Below, one piece after another: positions 1-5,700 of a stretch of DNA of 7,833 nucleotides (its first letter is position 1; every line of letters starts with the position of its first letter). The position numbers and the translations under genes were made by a program. The stretch is from positions 1 to 7,833 of the forward strand of contig JAFDET010000158.1 of assembly GCA_019310195.1 (NCBI GenBank), in the 5' to 3' direction. The notes below the pieces were generated by a model. It ran no database searches. It had not been told where the DNA came from and saw only the letters and a list, made by a program, of their open reading frames with translations. This DNA is from Deltaproteobacteria bacterium. Lineage in GTDB: Bacteria > Myxococcota_A > UBA9160 > JAFDET01.

Positions 1-285
1 CTTGTGGCCCGGTGACGTGGGCTCGTTGTCCACGCCGAACTTGTCCAGCTGATGGCACGAGTTGCAGGAGACGTCGTGGTTCTTGGAGAGGCGCGCGTCG
101 TAGTAGAGCTTGCGCCCCAGATCGATCTTGGCCGGGCTGGATGGGTTGGCGGGGTTGACGGCCTCGGCGGGCGGCGTCCCGAAGAGCTGCTTCGCCTGAT
201 CCCGGAGAGCATCGGCTCCCACCCGTGCCGGCACGGCGGTCGTGCTCAGGGCGGCCAAGGCGAGTGCGATTCGTGCTGCGCGCAT
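1..285 (-). CDS. Di-haem cytochrome c peroxidase (MauG/CcpA family), N-terminal part
   Basis: This gene starts at ATG 285 and runs off the left edge, so only the first 95 residues are visible. Family role: periplasmic c-type di-haem enzymes that reduce hydrogen peroxide with electrons from small cytochromes or, in MauG relatives, oxidise other substrates. Seen here: an N-terminal export signal (Arg at 2 and 5, then a run rich in Ala and Leu to about residue 20); a linker rich in Pro, Ala and Asn; a segment DLGRKLYYDARLSKN (about 55-69), typical of the family just before the first haem; and the haem c site CNSCH (C74, C77, H78). The second haem domain lies outside the window. The start is well set: GAAGGG (296-291) lies 5 nt upstream of the ATG, and a promoter-like site precedes it. 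A repeat and about 160 bp separate it from the AAA gene upstream, so it is probably its own transcription unit. Peroxidase and MauG-like oxidase cannot be told apart from this fragment. Confidence 0.9.
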   Translation of the reverse strand, partial: MRAARIALALAALSTTAVPARVGADALRDQAKQLFGTPPAEAVNPANPSSPAKIDLGRKLYYDARLSKNHDVSCNSCHQLDKFGVDNEPTSPGHK

Positions 286-313
286 GGTGTCCCTTCGTCT
301 CGTTGCGCGCGGG

Positions 314-341
314 AGCGTAGCAACCCAGCATCCGGGCCCAA
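314..341 (-). promoter_or_regulatory. Candidate promoter of the cytochrome c peroxidase gene
   Basis: On the minus strand, TTGGGC (341-336) and TACGCT (319-314) are separated by 16 nt. The implied transcription start near 307 gives a leader of about 22 nt that contains the ribosome binding site GAAGGG at 296-291. The -10 box fits TANNNT and the -35 box keeps only the TTG core. This is pattern matching alone. Confidence 0.4.
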
Positions 342-351
342 GACGGCCCGG
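332..351 (-). terminator. Hairpin between the AAA gene and the peroxidase gene
   Basis: CCGGGCC (332-338) and GGCCCGG (345-351) form a perfect 7-bp stem with a 6-nt loop. It lies about 95 bp downstream of the AAA stop codon, so it could end that transcript. No T-run follows it and it overlaps the putative -35 box of the peroxidase gene, so a regulatory role or chance in GC-rich DNA is equally possible. Confidence 0.3.
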
Positions 352-407
352 CCTGTCGGCTAGGAGCCTGACCCAAGAGGGAGTGCGCCGGCCCGGGCGT
401 CGAGACG

Positions 408-479
408 CCGCGCTGGCAAGGCGCGCGACTGAGCCATAGCCGTAGCTACGGCGCAGGGAGCGCAACGCAGCCAGCGCGG
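408..479. repeat. REP-like palindromic element, 72 bp, with 10-bp terminal inverted repeats
   Basis: CCGCGCTGGC (408-417) is the exact reverse complement of GCCAGCGCGG (470-479). Near the centre is a perfect 12-bp palindrome, CCGTAGCTACGG (440-451). Its centre is 2 bp off the centre of the outer arms, so the element is an imperfect, slightly asymmetric palindrome. Looser similarity extends outward: GAGGGAGTG plus CGCCG (377-390) resembles the inverse of 486-502, which would make a footprint of about 126 bp. A short stem (GGCGTC 396-401, GACGCC 404-409) sits at the left border. The form resembles REP/BIME-type intergenic repeats, but only one copy lies in the window, so repetition is inferred. 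The right half overlaps the 3' end of the AAA ATPase gene and includes its stop codon. Confidence 0.6.
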
Positions 480-1939
480 ATGGATCGGCGTCCCACTTCC
501 TCCACGCGCGACACGGAGAGCGGGACGGTGGCGTTGAGCTCCGCGACCAGGTGGCCGCTGGTCAGGGGCTCGCCCCGATGCAGCGCGCCATAGAGGGACG
601 CCACCACCGCCTGCTCGATCTCGGCGCCGCTGAAGCCCTGGCTGGCGTCCAGGAGCGGGTCCAGGTCGAAGTCCGCGACCCGCTGGCGGCGGTGCGCGAG
701 GTGGATCTCGAAGATCGCCCGACGCTCCTCGGCCGTCGGCAGGTCCACGAAGAAGATCTCGTCGAAGCGCCCCTTGCGAATCAGCTCCGGCGGAAGACTC
801 GAGAGGTCGTTGGCGGTGGCCACCACGAAGACGTCGGCGCGCTTCTCCTGAAGCCAGGTCAGGAAGGCGCCGAAGATGCGGCGCGAGGTTCCGCCGTCTT
901 CGCTGCCCCCGCCACCCTGGGCGAAGGCCTTCTCGATCTCGTCGATCCACAGCACCACCGGCGCCATGCTCTCGGCCAGGCGCGTGGCGCGGCGCAGGTT
1001 CTTCTCGCTCTCGCCGATGTACTTGTCGTAGAGGCGGCCGGCGTCCAGCTTGACCAGCGGAAGCTCCCACTCGCGCGCCACGTACTTGGCGGCCAGCGAT
1101 TTCCCGCAGCCCTGCACGCCCACCAGCAGGATGCCCTTGGGCGGCGCCAGGTTGAGCTCTTGCGCCTGCGCGCTGAAGCCCACCCGGGCGCGTTCCAGCC
1201 AGCCCTTCAGGCGCCCGAAACCGCCGAGCTGGAACGAATTGTCCTCGGCCGGGCGGTACTCCAGCAGGCCGTCCTGGCGCAGCGTCTCCGCCTTGCGGGC
1301 GAGCGCGGCGGCGATGTCCTCGGTGTCCAGGCGACCGTCTTCCAGCACGGCCCGAGCCATGGCCTGGCGGGCCTGGTTCACCGTCAGACCCGACAGCGCA
1401 TCGAGGAAGCGATCCATGCCCGCGTCATCCATCTGCACCGGAACCGGCCGCCGCTCGCCCAGCGAACGCAGCACCGAGCGCAGCACCGGACGCAGCTCGT
1501 CGCGGCCGGGCAGCTGCAGCTCGTAGGGAACCGCGTGGTGGGCCACCTCGTCCGGGAGCTCGATCCGACGCCCGGTGAGGATCAGCGTGGAGCGCGTGGC
1601 GGAGAACGCCTTGGCCAGGTCGCGGAGCTGACGCACCACCTGGGGTGTGTCCAGGTGACGTCCGAAGTCGCGCAGGTGGTAGAGCGACTCGATGGTCATG
1701 GCCTGGATGTGGGAGAGGAGCTGCAGGGGATCGGTGGTCCACTGGGTGGCGATGGGCTCGTCACCGGGCACCCGCTCGAGCCCGCGGTTGATGGACCAGT
1801 TGAAGTGGGCCATGGAGAGCTCGCCCGCCACGGCGTCCAGCAGGGCGCTCACCCTGTCCTCTTCCACCGTCTCGATCACCACGATGGGATGGAAGGACAG
1901 GACCAGGAGCTTCAGGTCATGAAGGCTCGTCGAGTTCAC
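446..1939 (-). CDS. Ycf46-type AAA ATPase
   Basis: A P-loop AAA ATPase of about 497 residues, close to the usual size of the Ycf46 family (cyanobacteria, plastids and many other bacteria), whose role is poorly known. Residues 1-240 form the N-terminal region, which lacks a P-loop; its opening (LLVLSFHPIVVIET, about 11-24) is typical of the family. The AAA module has Walker A GVQGCGKS (274-281), a pore-loop region DKYIGESE (about 304-311), Walker B WIDE (D333, E334), sensor-1 Asn (N377), two arginines in RKGRFDE (R388, R391) and a sensor-2 segment GAEIEQA (438-444), so it should hydrolyse ATP. The GTG at 1939 was chosen because it sits just ahead of the conserved opening and has GGGAG about 10 nt upstream; ATG 1975 is the alternative. 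The frame overlaps the upstream kinase gene by 23 bp. The last ten residues and the TAG stop are encoded by a palindromic repeat, so the native C-terminus appears replaced. Confidence 0.88.
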   Translation of the reverse strand: MNSTSLHDLKLLVLSFHPIVVIETVEEDRVSALLDAVAGELSMAHFNWSINRGLERVPGDEPIATQWTTDPLQLLSHIQAMTIESLYHLRDFGRHLDTPQVVRQLRDLAKAFSATRSTLILTGRRIELPDEVAHHAVPYELQLPGRDELRPVLRSVLRSLGERRPVPVQMDDAGMDRFLDALSGLTVNQARQAMARAVLEDGRLDTEDIAAALARKAETLRQDGLLEYRPAEDNSFQLGGFGRLKGWLERARVGFSAQAQELNLAPPKGILLVGVQGCGKSLAAKYVAREWELPLVKLDAGRLYDKYIGESEKNLRRATRLAESMAPVVLWIDEIEKAFAQGGGGSEDGGTSRRIFGAFLTWLQEKRADVFVVATANDLSSLPPELIRKGRFDEIFFVDLPTAEERRAIFEIHLAHRRQRVADFDLDPLLDASQGFSGAEIEQAVVASLYGALHRGEPLTSGHLVAELNATVPLSVSRVEEVGRRSIRAGCVALPAP

Positions 1940-2864
1940 CCGGCTTCGGCTCCCGCTTGAGTCCGAAGTCGTCATCGGACGGAAGCGGGGGCCGCTTGAT
2001 GCCGGGCCCGACCAGCTCGCGCAGCTCGGCAAGCTCGTCGTCCAGCTTGTGAACGCGCTGGTCCTTGCGAAGCTTGAACTCGATGCTGCGGATCAGCTCC
2101 AGGAGCCGGGCGTAGGCGCAGTACTCGGGGGTCAGGAAGCCCGCATCACCCACCTGGGCGTAGCCCTCGCAGAAGGCGTACCACTCGCGGGTGCGCTTGG
2201 GGCTGCCCGGGCGGACGCCGGGATCCGCCAGCAGCTTGCCGAGCCCCATGCCCCGCATGGCGTAGTGGAGCCCGTCCTCGTCCACGTAGTGCAGGCGTCC
2301 GTCGCCGCCGATCAGGAAGTTGGCCTTGTGGGTGTCCCACAGCTCCAGGGCAACGGGGATTCCGTAGCTCCCGCGCCAGCGGGTCAGCTGCGCACGGACC
2401 TGGCGCGCCAGCCCGGCGTCGACGCGCGCCAGGACGCGAAGCTGGCGCACCAGCTGAAGGCGGATGCGCAGGGACTCCAGCAGGGTGCGAAGCCGGCCGC
2501 CCGCGCCACGGCGGGCTCCGCGACGGTGGATCTCGGCGTAGAAGCGCCCCAGGTCCGATGCGTACGGCCGCAGGCGCTTGCGGTCACTCGGGGCTTCGCC
2601 GTCCAGGTACTCGATCAGGAGCAGCCGGCCCTCGCGCGCCACCAGGGCCGGGAAGAACTCGGGCACGGCCCGCAGCGTGGTTTCGAGCTGCCGCGCCCTG
2701 CGTCGGCTGCGGCAGACCCGCAGCTTGAAGCGACGCCCGTCCTCGGCCTCGGCCAGGAAGGCGCCTCCGCTGTGGGCGCCGTCTCCCGACAGAGGTGAGA
2801 TCCTCACCAGTGGGGCCACGGCCGCAAAGGGACGCCGGCGCAGGAGCGCCTGGGGATCCGGCAT
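1917..2864 (-). CDS. APH/Kdo-kinase-fold protein kinase-like phosphotransferase
   Basis: A protein of 315 residues that looks like a small kinase of the aminoglycoside phosphotransferase / lipopolysaccharide kinase fold. Seen: a Gly-rich stretch SGDGAHSGGAF (about 26-36) in the nucleotide-loop position; a Lys in FKLRV (K48) for the ATP phosphates; a hinge-like LLLIEYLDGEAP (81-92); a catalytic-loop segment LWDTHKANFL (D177, N182), which keeps the Asp and Asn of the canonical HxDxxxxN motif but lacks its His; and YVDEDG (D195, D197) in the metal-binding position. The C-terminus is charged and Pro-rich. ATG 2864 is preferred over the upstream in-frame ATG at 2972, because the extra 36 residues look like translated intergenic DNA and a TAGACT box lies 7 nt before 2864. 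It overlaps the downstream AAA gene, so the two are probably co-expressed. The substrate is unknown: sugar, lipid or protein are all possible. Confidence 0.72.
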   Translation of the reverse strand: MPDPQALLRRRPFAAVAPLVRISPLSGDGAHSGGAFLAEAEDGRRFKLRVCRSRRRARQLETTLRAVPEFFPALVAREGRLLLIEYLDGEAPSDRKRLRPYASDLGRFYAEIHRRGARRGAGGRLRTLLESLRIRLQLVRQLRVLARVDAGLARQVRAQLTRWRGSYGIPVALELWDTHKANFLIGGDGRLHYVDEDGLHYAMRGMGLGKLLADPGVRPGSPKRTREWYAFCEGYAQVGDAGFLTPEYCAYARLLELIRSIEFKLRKDQRVHKLDDELAELRELVGPGIKRPPLPSDDDFGLKREPKPGELDEPS

Positions 2865-2871
2865 GGCGCGG

Positions 2872-2877
2872 AGTCTA
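2872..2877 (-). promoter_or_regulatory. Candidate -10 box of the kinase-AAA operon (leaderless layout)
   Basis: TAGACT lies exactly 7 nt before ATG 2864, so transcription would begin at or next to the start codon. No Shine-Dalgarno sequence is seen between them. The -35 region is weak (GTGCCC at an 18-nt spacing). Two other minus-strand genes in this window show the same layout, which supports the call. Confidence 0.4.
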
Positions 2878-2952
2878 CCCCCGCTTCCCCGCTCAGGGCA
2901 CGGCGCGACGTAGTGTTTTCGCCCCAGCAAGTGCCGTTTGCGCTGCACTCTC

Positions 2953-2965
2953 GGGCGAATCGCCC
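2953..2965. promoter_or_regulatory. 13-bp palindrome in the divergent kinase / HD-GYP intergenic region
   Basis: GGGCGA (2953-2958) and TCGCCC (2960-2965) flank a single A, a perfect odd palindrome. It lies 48 bp before the HD-GYP start and 89 bp beyond the kinase start, a plausible place for an operator that serves either gene. The palindrome is short and GC-rich, so chance is not excluded. Apart from this site and the TAGACT box, nothing convincing is seen in 2865-3012. Confidence 0.25.
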
Positions 2966-3012
2966 CGCACATGCCCTTCAGAACCGGGCTGCTCCGGCCG
3001 ATCTAGGCCCTG

Positions 3013-4314
3013 ATGACCCGACGTGCCCACAAGCACTCGATTTTCTCCCAGAAGCTGGATCGCGCCGTCTTCGTGGCGTACTTCCTGGGCGCCGTGGTCC
3101 CGCTGGTGGCGCTGGGCGCGATCTTCGCGCGCCCGGCCATCGAGAACGCCGCCGCCCAGGGGGGCTACCTCTCCCAGGCCGGCGCCCTGGCCCAGATGGG
3201 CGTCCTGGCTTCGGCGGGCGTGCTCTGCATGGGCTCGTTCTTCGTACTGCGTCGCTTCGCCGTCCAGACCCTGCAGCGGCTGCGGTCCGACCAGGAACGC
3301 CTGGCCCGCCTGGTGGACGTCTCGCAGTCCGTATCCGAGGCGCACCACGCCGGCGAGGTGGCGCACACCGTGGCGCAGGCAGCGCTGGTCGTGTGCGAGG
3401 GGCGTGCTGCCTACGTCTTCCTGGCCAGCGAGAAGGGCGTGGACCTCGAGCTGATCGACCACGCCGGGCGCGAGGCCGACAAGATCTACACCAAGGCGCA
3501 GCGCGCCGTGGACGCCATGGTGCGCATGGCCCTGGAGACCCGCCGGCCCGCGCTGGTGGGAAGCGACGGCAGGAGCTCGGCAGGGCTGACCGCCGCCGCC
3601 GCCGTGCCGCTCGCCATCCGCTCCGGGCAACGCGGTGTGCTGGTCGCGGTGCACACCGAACGTCATGCCCGCTTCGACACCCAGCACGTGGGCGCACTCA
3701 CGACCCTGGCCGGCATGGCCGGGGTGGCCGTGTCCAACGCGGACCTGCGCGACGCCCAACGCAACTTCTTCGCCCACATGACCGACCTGCTGGTCACCGC
3801 CCTGGACGCGTACCTGGACTACCAGGTAGGTCACTCCCGGCGCGTGGCGCAGTTCGCCAACGTGATGGGCCGCGAGCTGGGCTTCGACGACCCGCGGCTC
3901 CAGGGCCTTCACTTCGCCTCGCTGATGCACGACGTGGGCATGTTCCGCATCGACCCCGACCACTGGGGGATTCCCGCCGGCTACCAGAAGCACCCGCGCC
4001 AGGGCGCGCGCATGATGGAGCGCATCCGGCTCTGGGAGGAACTGGCGCCCTTCGTGGCGCACCACCACGAGTGGTGGAACGGCGCCGGCTACCCCGACGG
4101 CATCGAGGGAGAATCCATCCCGCTGGAGGCGCGAATCATCGGCATTGCCGAGGCCTTCGACAGCATGATCACCGCCAGCTATCGGCCCGCTCGCTCCGTG
4201 GAGGAGACGCTCGCCGAGATCGAGTCCGGCGCGGGGACGCAGTTCGATCCGGAGCTCGCCGCACTCTTCACGCGCCTGGTTCGTGCGGGCGCGGTCCGGG
4301 TGAAGACGGACTGA
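3013..4314 (+). CDS. Membrane-anchored GAF / HD-GYP signalling protein with a degenerate HD-GYP site
   Basis: A protein of 433 residues. Two hydrophobic helices (about 19-39 and 59-79) anchor it in the inner membrane; a charged linker (about 85-105) leads into a GAF-like sensory domain (about 100-245) and then an HD-GYP domain (about 255-430). HD-GYP proteins usually hydrolyse cyclic di-GMP. Visible metal-site residues: H274 in GHSRRV, H306-D307, H327 in KHP, H351-H352 followed by GYP (359-361). Three departures from the family consensus stand out: the Lys of HDxGK is Met (M310), the Asp of the VADxxDAL motif is Glu (E380), and only 21 residues separate H306 from H327 where about 29 are usual. 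It may therefore bind cyclic di-GMP or another ligand without efficient hydrolysis. The start is fixed by an in-frame TAG at 3004-3006; no Shine-Dalgarno sequence is seen. It converges on the cysteine-rich gene. Confidence 0.88.
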   Translation: MTRRAHKHSIFSQKLDRAVFVAYFLGAVVPLVALGAIFARPAIENAAAQGGYLSQAGALAQMGVLASAGVLCMGSFFVLRRFAVQTLQRLRSDQERLARLVDVSQSVSEAHHAGEVAHTVAQAALVVCEGRAAYVFLASEKGVDLELIDHAGREADKIYTKAQRAVDAMVRMALETRRPALVGSDGRSSAGLTAAAAVPLAIRSGQRGVLVAVHTERHARFDTQHVGALTTLAGMAGVAVSNADLRDAQRNFFAHMTDLLVTALDAYLDYQVGHSRRVAQFANVMGRELGFDDPRLQGLHFASLMHDVGMFRIDPDHWGIPAGYQKHPRQGARMMERIRLWEELAPFVAHHHEWWNGAGYPDGIEGESIPLEARIIGIAEAFDSMITASYRPARSVEETLAEIESGAGTQFDPELAALFTRLVRAGAVRVKTD

Positions 4315-4336
4315 GTCTCCCGCGCTCGCGGCTCAG
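4311..4336. terminator. Candidate bidirectional terminator hairpin between convergent genes
   Basis: CTGAG (4311-4315) pairs with CTCAG (4332-4336) and CCGCG (4320-4324) pairs with CGCGG (4327-4331). This gives a 10-bp stem with a 4-nt bulge on one side and a 2-nt gap at the tip (stacking would open a larger loop). The stem contains the TGA of the HD-GYP gene (4312-4314) and the stop of the cysteine-rich gene (4333-4335). No T-run follows on either side, so intrinsic termination is uncertain. Confidence 0.4.
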
Positions 4337-4884
4337 CGCAGATCGATGACGCCCTTCTGGCGCCGATTGCGCGGGATGCGGCACTCCTTGGGCAGGTCCG
4401 CTTCGTTGAAGCGGAGGCAGTCGCGCAGAGCCTCGCCGAAGCCGGCGACAGGGCAGATCGCCCGCTGCACCCGGTAGCAGTCCGCCGCGTCCAGGGTCTT
4501 CTTCTTCTTCTTGACCGACAACGCGTCCGAGCATTCCAGGGACACGTCGTCGCGATGGTCCTTGAGGCACGCCACCACGCGCTTGCGCGACGCCTCGGCG
4601 CCCACGTTCGGACACAAGCGCTGGAAGTCCTCGCGGCAGGCCTCCCGCAGCTCGCGCGGCGGCTCGGGCTCGGGCCGCGTCAGGGCGGCGTCCCGACAGG
4701 CCTGGGAGACCTTGTCGCGGTGGGCGTCCAGGCACTTGCGCATGGCCGCCGACCACCAGGCGATGCGCGGGCACACCACCCCCACCTCCACCACGCACAC
4801 GTCGTCCGGGTCCTGGGCCGCAGCGGACCCCGCCGCCAGCAGGAGCACGGCGAGCAGGGCGAACATCGGAGCGCGGCGCGGCAT
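4333..4884 (-). CDS. Exported protein with three cysteine-rich (GLG1-like) repeats
   Basis: A protein of 183 residues. The N-terminus is a clear signal peptide (basic start, Leu/Ala core about 8-18, likely cleavage after SAAA near residue 23), so it acts in the periplasm or outside. The mature part holds twelve cysteines in three repeats spaced C-x7-C-x(11-14)-C-x11-C: C30/38/51/63, C83/91/106/118 and C136/144/156/168. Each repeat also carries a CP after the second-cysteine position and a CL or CLK/CLD near the third. The pattern resembles the Cys_rich_FGFR repeat known from the Golgi protein GLG1, which also occurs in bacterial proteins of unknown role. Even cysteine numbers per repeat suggest two disulfides each. 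A run of five lysines (125-129) links repeats two and three. The gene stands alone, with a promoter-like site 6 nt before ATG 4884; Met7 is a possible alternative start. The function is unknown; adhesion or metal/ligand binding would be guesses. Confidence 0.82.
   Translation of the reverse strand: MPRRAPMFALLAVLLLAAGSAAAQDPDDVCVVEVGVVCPRIAWWSAAMRKCLDAHRDKVSQACRDAALTRPEPEPPRELREACREDFQRLCPNVGAEASRKRVVACLKDHRDDVSLECSDALSVKKKKKTLDAADCYRVQRAICPVAGFGEALRDCLRFNEADLPKECRIPRNRRQKGVIDLR
4498..4512 (-). repeat. Five tandem AAG codons (CTT x5 on the plus strand)
   Basis: A perfect 15-bp trinucleotide tract inside the cysteine-rich protein gene encodes Lys125-Lys129. Slippage by one unit would change the number of lysines in the linker between repeats two and three without breaking the frame. 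It is short, so instability is only a possibility. Confidence 0.6.
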
Positions 4885-4890
4885 CCGCGT

Positions 4891-4919
4891 AGAGTAGGAT
4901 CCGGAGCGGGAGATGCGAA
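4891..4919 (-). promoter_or_regulatory. Candidate promoter of the cysteine-rich protein gene
   Basis: TTCGCA (4919-4914) and TACTCT (4896-4891) are separated by 17 nt. The -35 box matches TTGACA at four of six positions and the -10 fits TANNNT. The -10 box ends only 6 nt before ATG 4884 and no Shine-Dalgarno sequence intervenes, which points to a leaderless or nearly leaderless transcript. Confidence 0.45.
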
Positions 4920-4942
4920 CCGCAGGCTACACCCGACGGAAT

Positions 4943-4975
4943 CTGCCGCGCGCCCTGGGTAGCAGGGCCCGGCAG
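4943..4975 (-). terminator. Hairpin downstream of the thioesterase-like gene
   Basis: CTGCCG (4943-4948) pairs with CGGCAG (4970-4975), and GCCCTG (4952-4957) pairs with CAGGGC (4963-4968) around a 5-nt loop. The result is a two-part stem with a small internal loop, 11 nt after the stop codon of the minus-strand thioesterase-like gene. It is well placed to end the threonine aldolase operon, but it lacks a U-tract. Confidence 0.45.
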
Positions 4976-4986
4976 CGGCGGCCGGG

Positions 4987-5700
4987 TCAGGTCGGGGGAC
5001 GCGCCGCCTCGAGCCAGATCGCGCGGCCCACGCCTCGGCAGGCGCCCGACGCGTCGTAGATCGCGGTCCCCGTATGGTGCTTGCGTCCGTCGCGCTCGGT
5101 CTCCCAACCCACCACGACGCAGGGCTCGCCCACGGCCACGTCCCCGTCCAGCGCCACCGCCAGCTCGCCCAGCAGGATGACGCCCTCGGCAGGGGCCTCG
5201 AAGGCGAAGCCTCCAGGACAGTCGAGGGCGGCCCACAGGAACTCGGGGCGCACCCGGCCGGCACTGTCGCCCAGCGTGGCGTGGGGTGTCCATCTACACG
5301 CAACCATGTCGGATCCGGCCGCGGCGCCGGGGAAGATGCGCAGCCCGTCCCCGGGCTCCCGCTCCGGGCCGCAGACGAAGCACGACGGGAACCAGTGGGA
5401 CTCGAAACCGCGGTAGCTCCGCGACGCTTGCGCGGCCTGTTCGGCGGTCGGCGACGCGGGCGGCTCCAGCGGAAGCACAACGGGCCGCGCCGCGGCGATT
5501 GTGCGGCCTTCGTAGGTCAGCGCGGCGCCGTCGTCGGTCCGCTGCACGGACAACGGAACCTCGAGGGGCGGCGGCTCGCGCAACCGCACGGCTACGGCGC
5601 CATCCAGAAAGGCCGCCAGTCGCCCGCACACGTACCCCCCGTTGCCGGATGTGGGCGGACCCTGGAAACGACTCTCGATGAGGACCGTCCCTTCGGACAC
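4987..5700 (-). CDS. Double-hotdog thioesterase-superfamily protein
   Basis: A protein of 237 residues that resembles hotdog-fold acyl-CoA thioesterase-like proteins with two hotdog halves. Seen: an opening FQGPPTSGNGGYVCG (12-26), a conserved-looking Gly-rich segment; a CxxC in the middle (C107, C110, in CFVCGP) followed by GDGLRIFPG (117-125); and a second hotdog half with the helix segment FLWAALDCPGG (154-164), where D160 could be catalytic, and strands to about residue 230. There is no signal peptide, so it is cytoplasmic. The start is GTG 5700, directly abutting the TAG of the threonine aldolase gene; AGGTGG (5711-5706) lies 5 nt before it, inside the end of that gene, so translation is probably coupled. 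The substrate is unknown. The CxxC might bind a metal or be structural; related proteins are usually annotated only as thioesterase family or hypothetical. Confidence 0.7.
   Translation of the reverse strand: MSEGTVLIESRFQGPPTSGNGGYVCGRLAAFLDGAVAVRLREPPPLEVPLSVQRTDDGAALTYEGRTIAAARPVVLPLEPPASPTAEQAAQASRSYRGFESHWFPSCFVCGPEREPGDGLRIFPGAAAGSDMVACRWTPHATLGDSAGRVRPEFLWAALDCPGGFAFEAPAEGVILLGELAVALDGDVAVGEPCVVVGWETERDGRKHHTGTAIYDASGACRGVGRAIWLEAARPPT

Noticed and set aside
360..1070. Minus-strand 236-codon frame through the AAA 3' end and the palindromic element
   Set aside because: It is an out-of-frame shadow of the ATPase motor domain, rich in Arg, Ala, Gly and Pro.
1918..1920. ATG overlapping the kinase stop codon as the AAA start
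   Set aside because: It is out of frame with the ATPase and meets a stop after two codons.
551..1960. Long plus-strand open frame of 469 codons antisense to the AAA ATPase gene
   Set aside because: It mirrors the real gene; the translation is low in motifs and rich in His, Gln, Val and Gly, as expected from the antisense frame of GC-rich codons.
1940..2032. N-terminal extension of the AAA ATPase to ATG 2032
   Set aside because: It would overlap the kinase gene by more than 110 bp and precedes the conserved opening by about 40 residues; GTG 1939 fits the family length better.
2865..2972. N-terminal extension of the kinase-like protein to ATG 2972
   Set aside because: The extra 36 residues lack protein character and would cover the candidate promoter box and most of the divergent intergenic region.
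2893..4068. Minus-strand open frame of 391 codons opposite the HD-GYP gene, and the plus-strand 478-codon frame at 2913-4349
   Set aside because: Both are alternative frames of the HD-GYP gene, whose own frame has clear transmembrane, GAF and HD-GYP features.
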